Assembly: GCA_934728205.1 (NCBI GenBank)
Contig: CAKVEH010000088.1
Span: 1-5,868, forward strand
Source of the DNA: an uncultured Helicobacteraceae bacterium
GTDB taxonomy: Bacteria; Campylobacterota; Campylobacteria; Campylobacterales; Helicobacteraceae
Length of the DNA: 5,868 nucleotides
Reading direction: 5' to 3'
Positions 1-5,585 of this stretch are shown piece after piece. The notes under the pieces were generated by a model, which had not been told where the DNA came from, did not search any database, and saw nothing but the letters and a program-made list of their open reading frames with translations. The position numbers and the translations under genes are program-made. The first letter of the stretch is position 1, and every line of letters starts with the position of its first letter.

Positions 1-73
1 AGCTGGCTAAGGGACTTGAACCCCCGACCCTCTGCTTACAAGGCAGATGCTCTACCAACTGAGCTAAGCCAGC
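1..73 (-). tRNA. tRNA-Thr (anticodon UGU)
   Basis: Read on the minus strand this folds as a complete cloverleaf: 7-bp acceptor stem GCTGGCT/AGCCAGC, a D arm GCTC/GAGC with loop AGTTGGTA, an anticodon stem TCTGC/GCAGA with loop CTTGTAA (anticodon TGT, threonine), a 5-nt variable loop GGGTC, and a T arm GGGGG/CCCTT (two G-U pairs) with loop TTCAAGT. The element sums to 73 nt with U as discriminator base at window position 1. Whether CCA is encoded cannot be seen because the window stops there. It decodes ACA and, by wobble, other ACN codons. It has its own strong promoter just upstream. In relatives such as Helicobacter pylori and Campylobacter a tRNA-Thr heads a tRNA cluster before tuf; that may be the case here but the downstream DNA is outside the window. 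Confidence 0.97.
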
Positions 74-91
74 AAATTTTAAAAAGTCCGT

Positions 92-121
92 ATTATATAA
101 ACAATCCATACCTTTTGTCAA
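92..121 (-). promoter_or_regulatory. Sigma70-type promoter of tRNA-Thr
   Basis: On the minus strand a perfect TTGACA (121-116) is followed after 18 nt by a perfect TATAAT (97-92). Transcription would start near base 85, giving a leader of about 12 nt before the tRNA 5' end at base 73. Both hexamers match consensus exactly, which is unusual in this lineage, where -35 elements are usually poorly conserved, and fits a strong stable-RNA promoter. Confidence 0.85.
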
Positions 122-248
122 TAAAATTTATGATTTTATGCGTAAGATTTTTCTAAAATTAGTTTTTTCAACTCACTTCACCAACACCATAAAAACCATA
201 TTGTAATTTTAAGCAAGGATTATGTAGTGTAGAATCTTTATCAAAGTC

Positions 249-285
249 TTTTAAGGAGCATTGAGATTCCCAACACTCCTTAAAA
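249..285 (-). terminator. Terminator-like hairpin after the 425-aa outer-membrane gene
   Basis: TTTTAAGGAG (249-258) and CTCCTTAAAA (276-285) form a perfect 10-bp stem around a 17-nt interior that could add three more pairs (TTG/CAA) past a two-base internal mismatch. It lies about 32 nt beyond the stop codon of the outer-membrane gene, the usual place for a terminator or an mRNA 3'-end stabilising stem. There is no clean U tract after the stem on either strand, so simple intrinsic termination is uncertain. The rest of the 74-317 gap holds the tRNA promoter and otherwise only AT-rich DNA. Confidence 0.5.
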
Positions 286-317
286 TTACGCTAAATTTAG
301 CCTATCACACAACGACA

Positions 318-1595
318 TTAAAATGTGTGTGAAATGTAAAAGAACAAGTGGCTTCTATCATCAGTGCGGTTAGCTGTCAAGCTATGTCCATTTAAGCTAT
401 ATCCAGCTTTTGTCGTATCCATAAGCCCCTCTAGCTTGCCACCCACGCTGATATCATCACGCACTTTGTAATTCACTAGCAATGCCAAACTTTGCTCCGC
501 ACTTCTTGGAGAGTCTGTAAGGCGTCCTAAAATGCTCCAGCTAAAGTCTCCATAGCTTGCGCCAGCTCGCAAATATCCTGTAAGTGCATTGCGTCCAAGC
601 ATATCAGAAAGTGCAAAACCAATGTCATACGCACTCGCTGTCCATACATCTACGACACTACCAAGAGGATTGCCATATCGACCGATAAGCTCATTCGCAT
701 TGCCGAAGTTTTTATACACACCAGCTCCTACGAAGTATTTGCCTAAGCGCACTTTTTCATCTATCCATAAAGTTGTTGTATTTTTCCCAATGATACCCCA
801 ATTAGGCCCATTTCCCCAATCAGTTCCAGAAATGTTGCTTCCTAGTGCGATTGGCACAAGCACGCGCACTTTGGTTACAGAGGATACAGAGTTTTCCTCA
901 CCACCAGCTGTATCGAAGTCTAAAGACACACCGGGAGCGAAAAATATACTATCTGCTCCATACGCAAACAACGAAGCCTTAATTTTATCTGTGTTATAAT
1001 CAAATCCAGCTCCATAAATTTCCCTTTTTGGCTGAGTGTCTCCATAGCCAAAAACACGATAGAACTCATAAAACCATTGATTGTAGGCAAAGCCTCTTTT
1101 ACCAGAGGCAAACGCCCAAATTTTAAAATCTGAAAACGCCACATAGCCTTCTGCTCCTTCATTAAACCCGCTAAACCACTCGCCCACTTTACCAGCCTCA
1201 TAGCGACCTAGACGCAAATAGACATTTTTATGGTCAATGCCAATATTCACATTTTGTATCATATAGCCCTGCGCTCTGCCTTTTTCATAGTTTGCATTGA
1301 AATATGTATATTGCACTTGAGTTGGACCACTAGCACCATTATCGGTAGAATCATACGCCAAACCACCAAGCGCACCACCAGCAGTAATGCTTATCAAATC
1401 AGCGAACTTCGCTGTGTAGTTGAGCGAACCCATCACACTTGAAAAGCTATCTGTTGGAGCGATACCAGCATTTTTATTTAACTTTTGGTCATTAAAACCC
1501 CATTTTGTAAAACTCCCAAACTGCCCGTGAATTTTGTGCTCAAAGCCAAAAACTCCACTTAACGCCAAAAGCGCGACTAAACCTATTTTTCTCAT
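318..1595 (-). CDS. Hof-like outer-membrane beta-barrel protein (425 aa)
   Basis: Predicted outer-membrane porin-like protein; its substrate is unknown. Residues 1-17 form a signal peptide (MRK, then a hydrophobic stretch ending near SGVFG), with cleavage around residue 17 or 18. The rest alternates polar and hydrophobic residues, is rich in aromatics and glycine, and ends FFYISHTF, the terminal phenylalanine expected of a protein inserted by the Bam complex. A segment beginning LRLGRYEAG and continuing EWFSGFNEGAEGY resembles the GRFDAE...GEHMQG segment of the 445-aa neighbour, so the two are probably distant members of one family, most like the Helicobacter Hof proteins (PF02521-type); this assignment is by eye. 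The ATG is well supported: AAGGAG lies 7 nt upstream and the signal peptide starts directly. The gene is preceded by a G11 tract and two candidate promoters and followed by a hairpin, so it is probably a single transcription unit. No frameshift or truncation is visible. Confidence 0.88.
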   Translation of the reverse strand: MRKIGLVALLALSGVFGFEHKIHGQFGSFTKWGFNDQKLNKNAGIAPTDSFSSVMGSLNYTAKFADLISITAGGALGGLAYDSTDNGASGPTQVQYTYFNANYEKGRAQGYMIQNVNIGIDHKNVYLRLGRYEAGKVGEWFSGFNEGAEGYVAFSDFKIWAFASGKRGFAYNQWFYEFYRVFGYGDTQPKREIYGAGFDYNTDKIKASLFAYGADSIFFAPGVSLDFDTAGGEENSVSSVTKVRVLVPIALGSNISGTDWGNGPNWGIIGKNTTTLWIDEKVRLGKYFVGAGVYKNFGNANELIGRYGNPLGSVVDVWTASAYDIGFALSDMLGRNALTGYLRAGASYGDFSWSILGRLTDSPRSAEQSLALLVNYKVRDDISVGGKLEGLMDTTKAGYSLNGHSLTANRTDDRSHLFFYISHTF

Positions 1596-1630
1596 TGTTT
1601 AACTCCTTTTATGTAGATTTTGAACGCACC

Positions 1631-1659
1631 ATTGTAAAAAAAAAAAGCAAAAAAAGCAA
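1631..1659 (-). promoter_or_regulatory. Candidate promoter of the 425-aa outer-membrane gene, T tracts in its spacer
   Basis: On the minus strand TTGCTT (1659-1654) and TACAAT (1636-1631) are separated by exactly 17 nt. The spacer is nearly all T: a T7 run (1655-1649) and a T11 run (1646-1636, its last base being the first T of the -10 box). The start point would be near base 1624, about 28 nt before the ATG. Because the spacer is a homopolymer, slippage would change the -35/-10 distance, the mechanism known for poly-T tracts in some H. pylori adhesin promoters. The promoter itself is inferred from sequence only. Confidence 0.5.
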
Positions 1660-1661
1660 CT

Positions 1662-1677
1662 ATATTTTTAAAAATAT
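1662..1677. repeat. 16-bp perfect AT palindrome upstream of the outer-membrane gene
   Basis: ATATTTTTAAAAATAT reads the same on both strands. It sits just upstream of the TTGCTT box and beside an AATGATAA sequence (minus strand, 1685-1678). It could be a regulator site or an AT-rich UP element; a chance palindrome in such AT-rich DNA cannot be excluded. Confidence 0.4.
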
Positions 1678-1688
1678 TTATCATTTAA

Positions 1689-1699
1689 GGGGGGGGGGG
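1689..1699. repeat. Homopolymeric G11 tract (C11 on the coding strand)
   Basis: An uninterrupted run of 11 G on the plus strand, 93 bp before the ATG of the 425-aa outer-membrane gene. Runs of this length are slippage hot spots in Helicobacter and Campylobacter. It lies outside any reading frame, between the TATAAT at 1727-1732 and the TTGCTT/TACAAT promoter, so a length change would alter either the 5' leader or the region upstream of the -35 box. Confidence 0.9.
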
Positions 1700-1726
1700 A
1701 TTTGCTTAGATTCTCCACACTATCGC

Positions 1727-1732
1727 ATTATA
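1727..1732 (-). promoter_or_regulatory. Candidate distal -10 box upstream of the G11 tract
   Basis: A perfect TATAAT on the minus strand, without a recognisable -35 hexamer, as is common for vegetative promoters in this group. If used, transcription would start near base 1720 and the leader of the outer-membrane mRNA would be about 125 nt and contain the C11 tract. It lies only about 24 bp after the feoB stop codon. Confidence 0.35.
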
Positions 1733-1755
1733 CACGCGTTGTGATTACGCGCACA

Positions 1756-3831
1756 TTACACGAGTAACTTTGTGATATGATACCCGCATAATGCAAAAAG
1801 ATACGCCACAATAGTAGTAAAGATAAAGAGCAAAATGGTATAGCGCACTTTGCCAGATTCTTTATTAAAGACCACAGTGGCAGCAAGGCAGGGATTATAA
1901 AACATCACAAAAAGCACAAACGCTACTGCACTTGGCACAGAAATGCTACTGCGGATAATCTCTTGCAAACTCTCACTCTCCTCATCTTGCTCATCGCCTA
2001 ACGCATAAAGCACGCCCATTGAGGAAATCACCACTTCTTTTGCCACAAGTCCGTTTAAAATACTCACACACAACCGCCAATCAAAATCCATAGGAGCAAA
2101 TGCTGGAGCGATAAAATTACCAATATATCCTAAGAAACTCTGCGTAAGGAGCTTAGATTCTAATTCATTTTCCAACTCATCAAGCTGCTCGCACACCTCA
2201 TCTGTGAATCCACAGCCCTCATACTCCGCTATCTCACTTTCTTGTGTGTTATTTGCTTCATCAGGCATAGCTTGAGAATCTACCCTATCTAAAGCACTTA
2301 ATGGCTGTGTAATCTCTAATCCTTTTTCTCGCGCTTCTTGTTTAAGATTCTTTATTTTTGCTTCGTATTCATTCTCTAAGGCTTCACTTTTGGGATAACT
2401 CGTCCCAAACCAAATAAGCATCGAAGCAAGCAAGATAAATGTCCCCGCCTTTTTAATGAAATAATACGCCTTTTGATAGAGGCTTAGCGCGACAAACTTT
2501 ATACTTGGGAATCGATATTTTGGCATTTCCATTACAAAGGGTTCATCTTGCCCGCGAAAAAAACTAAGCTTTAACAGCTTTGCCATTATGAGTCCGACAA
2601 GCGCACCAAACACATAGATTCCAAAAAGTGCGCTTCCTGCATATTGCGCCTCAAATAAGATTCCCACAAAAAGTGTATAAATTGGCAAACGCGCCGAACA
2701 ACTCATAAAGTTAATGATAAAAAGCGTAAGAAGTTTATCAGTGGGGCTTTTAAGCGTGCGGGCTGCCATAAATGCAGGCGCGGAGCAACCAAACCCACTC
2801 ACCAGCGGGATAAAGCTCTTCCCGTGCAAGCCAAACTTTTTCAAAAATCCATCAAGCAAATATGCCACACGCGTCATATATCCTGTAGATTCTAGCATTG
2901 TGATTCCAAAAAATAAGATTAAAATATGGGGCAAAAAACTGAGCACCGCGCCCACACCAGCGATGATTCCATCAGCTACAAGCGAGCCTAGCTCCACACT
3001 TGTGATATGCTCTTTTGCCATATTAGCAAGTGAATCCATAGAATCTTCTATCCACACTTTTGGATACTCACCAAATGTAAAGGTGATTTGAAAGATAATC
3101 CACATAAAAAACAAAAATATAGGCAATCCCCAAACTTGGTGTATTAAAATTGCATCAATGTTTGAGCTTTTTGCAATCCCTGTGCGCGTGCTACAATCCC
3201 TAGCAAGTTCGTGCGCCTTAGCAATGCGCACTTGAAAATCCACATCACAGCTCAAATCTCGCTCTTTGCTCTTGCTCTCGCAGGGCACTTGCGTGCCATC
3301 ATACTTAATGCCATTAGGCGCGGAGGAATGATACGCCTCTATAATGCTATCGAGCAGTTTTGCCGTGCCTTGTGAGTTTTTCGCACTCACACTCACACAC
3401 GCACAGCCAATCTCGCTTGAAAGCTTATCCTCATCAATGATAAGATTCTCTTTTTGTGCCTCATCTATCATATTGAGAGCAAGCACCATTTTTCTATCCT
3501 TTTGACTTGCCATATCAAGCAGTTGCAAACTCAAACAAAGATTGCGCGCAAGATTGGTAGAATCTAGCACATTGACGATGACATCATACTTTTCATTATG
3601 TAAAAATTCCGTGCTTACGCGCTCTTCGAGTGAATATTCATTAAACGCATACAAGCCCGGTAAATCGATAAATTCAAGTAAATATCCATTGTATTCTACG
3701 CTTGTTTGGGCTTTTTCCACCGTTACTCCGCTGAAGTTCCCCACTTTTAAATTCGCCCCAGAAATAGCATTTATAAGCGAGCTTTTTCCTACATTTGGCT
3801 GACCGACAAGGGCGATTGTGATAGTTTGCAT
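1756..3831 (-). CDS. feoB: Ferrous iron transporter FeoB (691 aa)
   Basis: Inner-membrane Fe(II) importer with a cytoplasmic G-protein domain. The N-terminal GTPase motifs are all present: G1 GQPNVGKS (10-17), G2 threonine in GVTVE (37), G3 DLPG (56-59), G4 NMID (120-123) and G5 SVSAK (147-151). A helical linker to about residue 230 precedes the membrane domain, whose first segment is about 234-254. The FeoB core motifs follow: ESTGYM (314-319), GFGCSAP (346-352), SCSARLP (377-383), FDWR...AKEVV (583-601) and YNPCLA (645-650). Residues about 481-560 form a long, highly acidic, partly coiled-coil-like insertion with Cys540 and Cys547. The ATG has AGGAG 5 nt upstream. No feoA or feoC is seen in the window. 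The gene lies 116 bp after one outer-membrane gene and 160 bp before another, all on the same strand, so read-through from upstream or its own promoter are both possible. Assignment to FeoB is secure. Confidence 0.98.
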   Translation of the reverse strand: MQTITIALVGQPNVGKSSLINAISGANLKVGNFSGVTVEKAQTSVEYNGYLLEFIDLPGLYAFNEYSLEERVSTEFLHNEKYDVIVNVLDSTNLARNLCLSLQLLDMASQKDRKMVLALNMIDEAQKENLIIDEDKLSSEIGCACVSVSAKNSQGTAKLLDSIIEAYHSSAPNGIKYDGTQVPCESKSKERDLSCDVDFQVRIAKAHELARDCSTRTGIAKSSNIDAILIHQVWGLPIFLFFMWIIFQITFTFGEYPKVWIEDSMDSLANMAKEHITSVELGSLVADGIIAGVGAVLSFLPHILILFFGITMLESTGYMTRVAYLLDGFLKKFGLHGKSFIPLVSGFGCSAPAFMAARTLKSPTDKLLTLFIINFMSCSARLPIYTLFVGILFEAQYAGSALFGIYVFGALVGLIMAKLLKLSFFRGQDEPFVMEMPKYRFPSIKFVALSLYQKAYYFIKKAGTFILLASMLIWFGTSYPKSEALENEYEAKIKNLKQEAREKGLEITQPLSALDRVDSQAMPDEANNTQESEIAEYEGCGFTDEVCEQLDELENELESKLLTQSFLGYIGNFIAPAFAPMDFDWRLCVSILNGLVAKEVVISSMGVLYALGDEQDEESESLQEIIRSSISVPSAVAFVLFVMFYNPCLAATVVFNKESGKVRYTILLFIFTTIVAYLFALCGYHITKLLV

Positions 3832-3856
3832 TGCCTCTCCTAATTGTATTTAAAAA

Positions 3857-3884
3857 TTTATAAAGATTATCAAAATACTTCAAA
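3857..3884 (-). promoter_or_regulatory. Candidate feoB promoter with GATAAT core
   Basis: On the minus strand TTTGAA (3884-3879) and TATAAA (3862-3857) are 16 nt apart, with TTGATAATC (3873-3865) between them. GATAAT is the core unit of Fur boxes, and feoB is Fur-controlled in many bacteria including H. pylori, but only one good unit is present here and the DNA is very AT-rich. A TACAAT at 3848-3843 is too close to the ribosome-binding site to be a likely -10 box. The 3832-3947 gap also has a T8 run (3903-3910) and no convincing terminator for the gene before it. Confidence 0.35.
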
Positions 3885-3947
3885 TCCAAAATAATAACTA
3901 AATTTTTTTTACAAAAATAACTTAGAACATAAATTTAACACAAATTC

Positions 3948-5285
3948 TTAGAATCTATACTCCAAAAATGCCTTAGCATAGCTTGTATTGGTTGGTTTTG
4001 CACCACCAGCTCCAGAAATACTTGCTTGAGATTCTAGCGTATTGGTGCGCCGCTTTTGCTCCATATATACGCCCACTGCGCCTAGACTAAGCCCGCCAGC
4101 GATATTCCACCCAAATCCAAGTGCCACTTGCAACTGTTCGCCTCCTAGCTCACGCTCATCTTTACCCAGCGAATGACGCGCCGTGAGATTAAACGCCACA
4201 CGCTTATAACGCAACGCCCAAAATCCATAATAAGAATCTGTCTTTGCTTGAAACATACTTGTTTGATGCGTGCCATTATGCCAGCCACCCGGCGCGATTA
4301 CATTAAACATAAAGGGTGTTTCATCTTCAGATTCAAAGACATACATATTTCCACCCATATGTGCCTGCAAGTAGTCATTATTCCCCGTGCGTGCGTAGCC
4401 TACGCCAAGCACCCAGCCCAAATTAAAGCCTTTATAACTTATACTTGGTTGTGCGGTGGCGAGGTATGTGTGCCCGAGCTTGCGATTCTCATTCACAGAG
4501 CCCTTCGCCCAGCCCTGTCGTTGCGAATGTAAGTAGTTCCCGTGTGCGAGCAAGCGCAATGAATAAAATTCCCCCAAAGGAATATTTGCATCAAGCTTCA
4601 CTCCACCAACGGTAAAAAAGTTTGTCAAGTGGTAGGCATAAATATCCCCGAATTGATTCTCCTTCGTGCCAAATCTATGCCCTAGCACAAACTCATTTGC
4701 CCCATAATACAGCTCCTTAAACTCCACAAAATTGCTTGTCTCCTCGCGGCTTGAGTGAGCGTATTCGTTTATCCACGCGCCATAGAGCTCTCCATAGCCA
4801 TAGTCATAGTCGATATGCACGCCCTGCATATGCTCACCCACCCAATCAACCTCTGCATCAAATCGCCCAGCTATTATGTTTAACCCCTTATATTGATATT
4901 GCAGGTAGCTGTTGTTGCTATTCCAATCATTCCCCACTTCATCACCTAAGCGGTTACCAATGTATTCGTGTGCGTTATGTCGCAGTGCTCCGCCAAGCAA
5001 CGAACTTGCTCCCCAAATCCCAAGCACAGCAGTAGCCTTATGCTCGCCTTTGTTAAGAAAATTATACGCCAAATTTGCCGAAAAATGCGCCGTCATATAA
5101 GAATCTTTTACTTTACCAAACACACTAGACTTGCCAAAAATGCCAATATGTCCATAAAGCATTATAGGAGATTCAGATTCTTCTTGTTTCTCAACTTCAT
5201 ATATATTTTGAGAGTTAAAAGCATCATCTGCAATCAAATTCGCACTTAACACGATAACCAACAAAACCGCATATAACTTATCCAT
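3948..5285 (-). CDS. Hof-like outer-membrane beta-barrel protein (445 aa)
   Basis: Predicted outer-membrane porin of unknown substrate. Residues 1-19 are a signal peptide with likely cleavage at NLIA|DDAF. After a short acidic, glutamate-rich stretch (about 31-38) the barrel begins at about IMLYGHIGIFG. The sequence is rich in Tyr, Trp and Gly with alternating strands and ends FLEYRF, a typical C-terminal beta-signal. A central GRFDAEVDWVGEHMQG segment is like that of Helicobacter Hof proteins (PF02521-type by eye). Its last 95 residues match the partial protein upstream (about 25 of 45 identical through ARHS...ERE-GGEQLQ, then VYMEQK and TSY-K-F-E-RF), so they are tandem paralogues; the 425-aa protein is more distant. 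The ATG has AAGGA 6 nt upstream. It precedes feoB by 116 bp on the same strand, and its promoter region has a GATAAT-type dyad and a G10 tract, suggesting iron control and phase variation; both are inferences. Confidence 0.9.
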   Translation of the reverse strand: MDKLYAVLLVIVLSANLIADDAFNSQNIYEVEKQEESESPIMLYGHIGIFGKSSVFGKVKDSYMTAHFSANLAYNFLNKGEHKATAVLGIWGASSLLGGALRHNAHEYIGNRLGDEVGNDWNSNNSYLQYQYKGLNIIAGRFDAEVDWVGEHMQGVHIDYDYGYGELYGAWINEYAHSSREETSNFVEFKELYYGANEFVLGHRFGTKENQFGDIYAYHLTNFFTVGGVKLDANIPLGEFYSLRLLAHGNYLHSQRQGWAKGSVNENRKLGHTYLATAQPSISYKGFNLGWVLGVGYARTGNNDYLQAHMGGNMYVFESEDETPFMFNVIAPGGWHNGTHQTSMFQAKTDSYYGFWALRYKRVAFNLTARHSLGKDERELGGEQLQVALGFGWNIAGGLSLGAVGVYMEQKRRTNTLESQASISGAGGAKPTNTSYAKAFLEYRF

Positions 5286-5306
5286 AAAAAATCCTTTGAT
5301 AGTGAA

Positions 5307-5312
5307 ATTCTA
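5307..5312 (-). promoter_or_regulatory. Candidate -10 box of the 445-aa outer-membrane gene
   Basis: TAGAAT on the minus strand, about 22 bp before the ATG, directly downstream of the 28-bp ATTATCATT/AATGATAAT dyad. No -35 consensus is present at the expected distance. A start near base 5300 would give a very short leader of about 15 nt that still includes the AAGGA ribosome-binding site. Confidence 0.4.
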
Positions 5313-5319
5313 CCTTAAC

Positions 5320-5347
5320 ATTATCATTATTTTATTAAAATGATAAT
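5320..5347. promoter_or_regulatory. Fur-box-like dyad at the promoter of the 445-aa outer-membrane gene
   Basis: ATTATCATT (5320-5328) and AATGATAAT (5339-5347) are perfect 9-bp inverted arms around 10 bp. Each arm contains the GATAAT/ATTATC unit from which classical Fur boxes are built. The dyad covers the -15 to -40 region of the TAGAAT promoter, where a bound repressor would block RNA polymerase. The minus-strand AATGATAA core recurs at 1685-1678, upstream of the other complete outer-membrane gene. Arrangement and spacing differ from the textbook 19-bp box, so the regulator is not certain. Confidence 0.5.
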
Positions 5348-5358
5348 AAATGCTAAAA

Positions 5359-5373
5359 ATAGTTTAAAACTAT
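5359..5373. repeat. 15-bp inverted repeat ATAGTTT-A-AAACTAT
   Basis: Perfect 7-bp arms around one central base, between the Fur-like dyad and the G10 tract. It may be an operator; it overlaps the downstream edge of the TATGAT -10 candidate (TATAGT also lies here on the minus strand). Function unknown. Confidence 0.45.
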
Positions 5374-5403
5374 ATCATATTTGGGGGGGGGGATAAGCTT
5401 AAA
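5374..5403 (-). promoter_or_regulatory. Candidate second promoter with the G/C tract inside its spacer
   Basis: On the minus strand TATGAT (5379-5374) lies 3 bp after the C10 tract, and TTTAAG (5403-5398) lies 18 bp upstream, so the homopolymer would sit within the -35/-10 spacer. Neither hexamer is a strong match. If real, tract length would set promoter spacing and the leader would be about 85 nt. Confidence 0.3.
5383..5392. repeat. Homopolymeric G10 tract (C10 on the coding strand)
   Basis: An uninterrupted run of 10 G on the plus strand, 97 bp before the ATG of the 445-aa outer-membrane gene. Same orientation and nearly the same distance from the start codon as the G11 tract at 1689-1699. 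It is outside coding sequence, so length changes would act on transcription or leader structure and not on reading frame. Confidence 0.9.
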
Positions 5404-5437
5404 CTTTACTTAAATATAAAAATTCTCATAATAAAAT

Positions 5438-5538
5438 AAATTACATCGTAATGTGCTTGTAGAATGAATTTTATGAAAATATAAATTGTGATACAAAGCG
5501 CGCAAGATTTGTGTGTTGTAAATTTTACGATGTAATTT
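5438..5538. repeat. 14-bp inverted repeat made of two TTAC-N3-GTAA dyads
   Basis: AAATTACATCGTAA (5438-5451) and TTACGATGTAATTT (5525-5538) are perfectly complementary in opposite orientation, 73 bp apart. Each arm is itself a dyad, TTAC-ATC-GTAA (centre 5446) and TTAC-GAT-GTAA (centre 5530). The centres are 84 bp apart, eight turns of B-DNA. This fits two operators for one dimeric regulator or a long-range RNA stem. No target-site duplication flanks it, so a mobile element is unlikely. Confidence 0.6.
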
Positions 5539-5562
5539 GACAATAGCGTGTTATTTGTGGTG

Positions 5563-5576
5563 GCGCAGCGTTGCGC
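5563..5576 (-). terminator. Weak GC hairpin after the partial outer-membrane gene
   Basis: GCGCA and TGCGC form a 5-bp stem with a 4-nt loop, 10 nt beyond the stop codon of the partial gene. It is GC-rich in otherwise AT-rich DNA, but it is short and has no following U tract, so it is at best a weak terminator. Confidence 0.3.
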
Positions 5577-5585
5577 TTTAGATTC

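Larger units (their letters stand above)
5286..5585. other. 300-bp intergenic region between the tandem outer-membrane paralogues
   Basis: No supported gene. From the 445-aa gene's start outwards it holds the ribosome-binding site, a TAGAAT -10 candidate, the GATAAT dyad (5320-5347), a 15-bp inverted repeat (5359-5373), a second -10 candidate TATGAT (5374-5379), the G10 tract (5383-5392), a pair of TTAC-N3-GTAA dyads (5441-5451 and 5525-5535) and a small GC hairpin (5563-5576) after the upstream gene's stop. The density of dyads makes this the most heavily structured non-coding part of the window. Confidence 0.8.

Noticed and set aside
138..206. 22-codon plus-strand frame beginning MRKIF, like the start of an outer-membrane signal peptide
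   Set aside because: No ribosome-binding site precedes it, it stops without a mature protein, and the resemblance is only a few residues; likely chance.
305..332. TCACACA/TGTGTGA inverted repeat across the stop codon of the 425-aa gene
   Set aside because: A 7-bp stem of simple CA/TG sequence with a 14-nt loop is easily explained by chance; the 249-285 hairpin is the better candidate.
589..999. 136-aa plus-strand open frame inside the 425-aa outer-membrane gene
   Set aside because: It lies wholly opposite a gene with signal peptide, ribosome-binding site and family features; its own translation has no recognisable domain.
1735..1751. CGCGT/ACGCG hairpin after feoB as a terminator
   Set aside because: The stem is only 5 bp with no U tract; too weak to list.
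2152..2391. Possible frameshift or foreign segment within feoB
   Set aside because: The reading frame is continuous and canonical FeoB motifs resume after the acidic segment, so it is an insertion loop and not a disruption.
2714..3091. 125-aa plus-strand open frame opposite feoB
   Set aside because: It is antisense to conserved FeoB membrane motifs and shows no protein-family features.
3674..3889. 71-aa minus-strand frame overlapping the start of feoB
   Set aside because: It is out of frame with the intact GTPase domain and starts in AT-rich DNA without a ribosome-binding site.
4736..5249. Several overlapping plus-strand open frames (62-99 aa) opposite the 445-aa gene
   Set aside because: They overlap each other in different frames and are rich in His/Ser/Arg as expected from antisense of Tyr/Trp/Gly-rich barrel codons.
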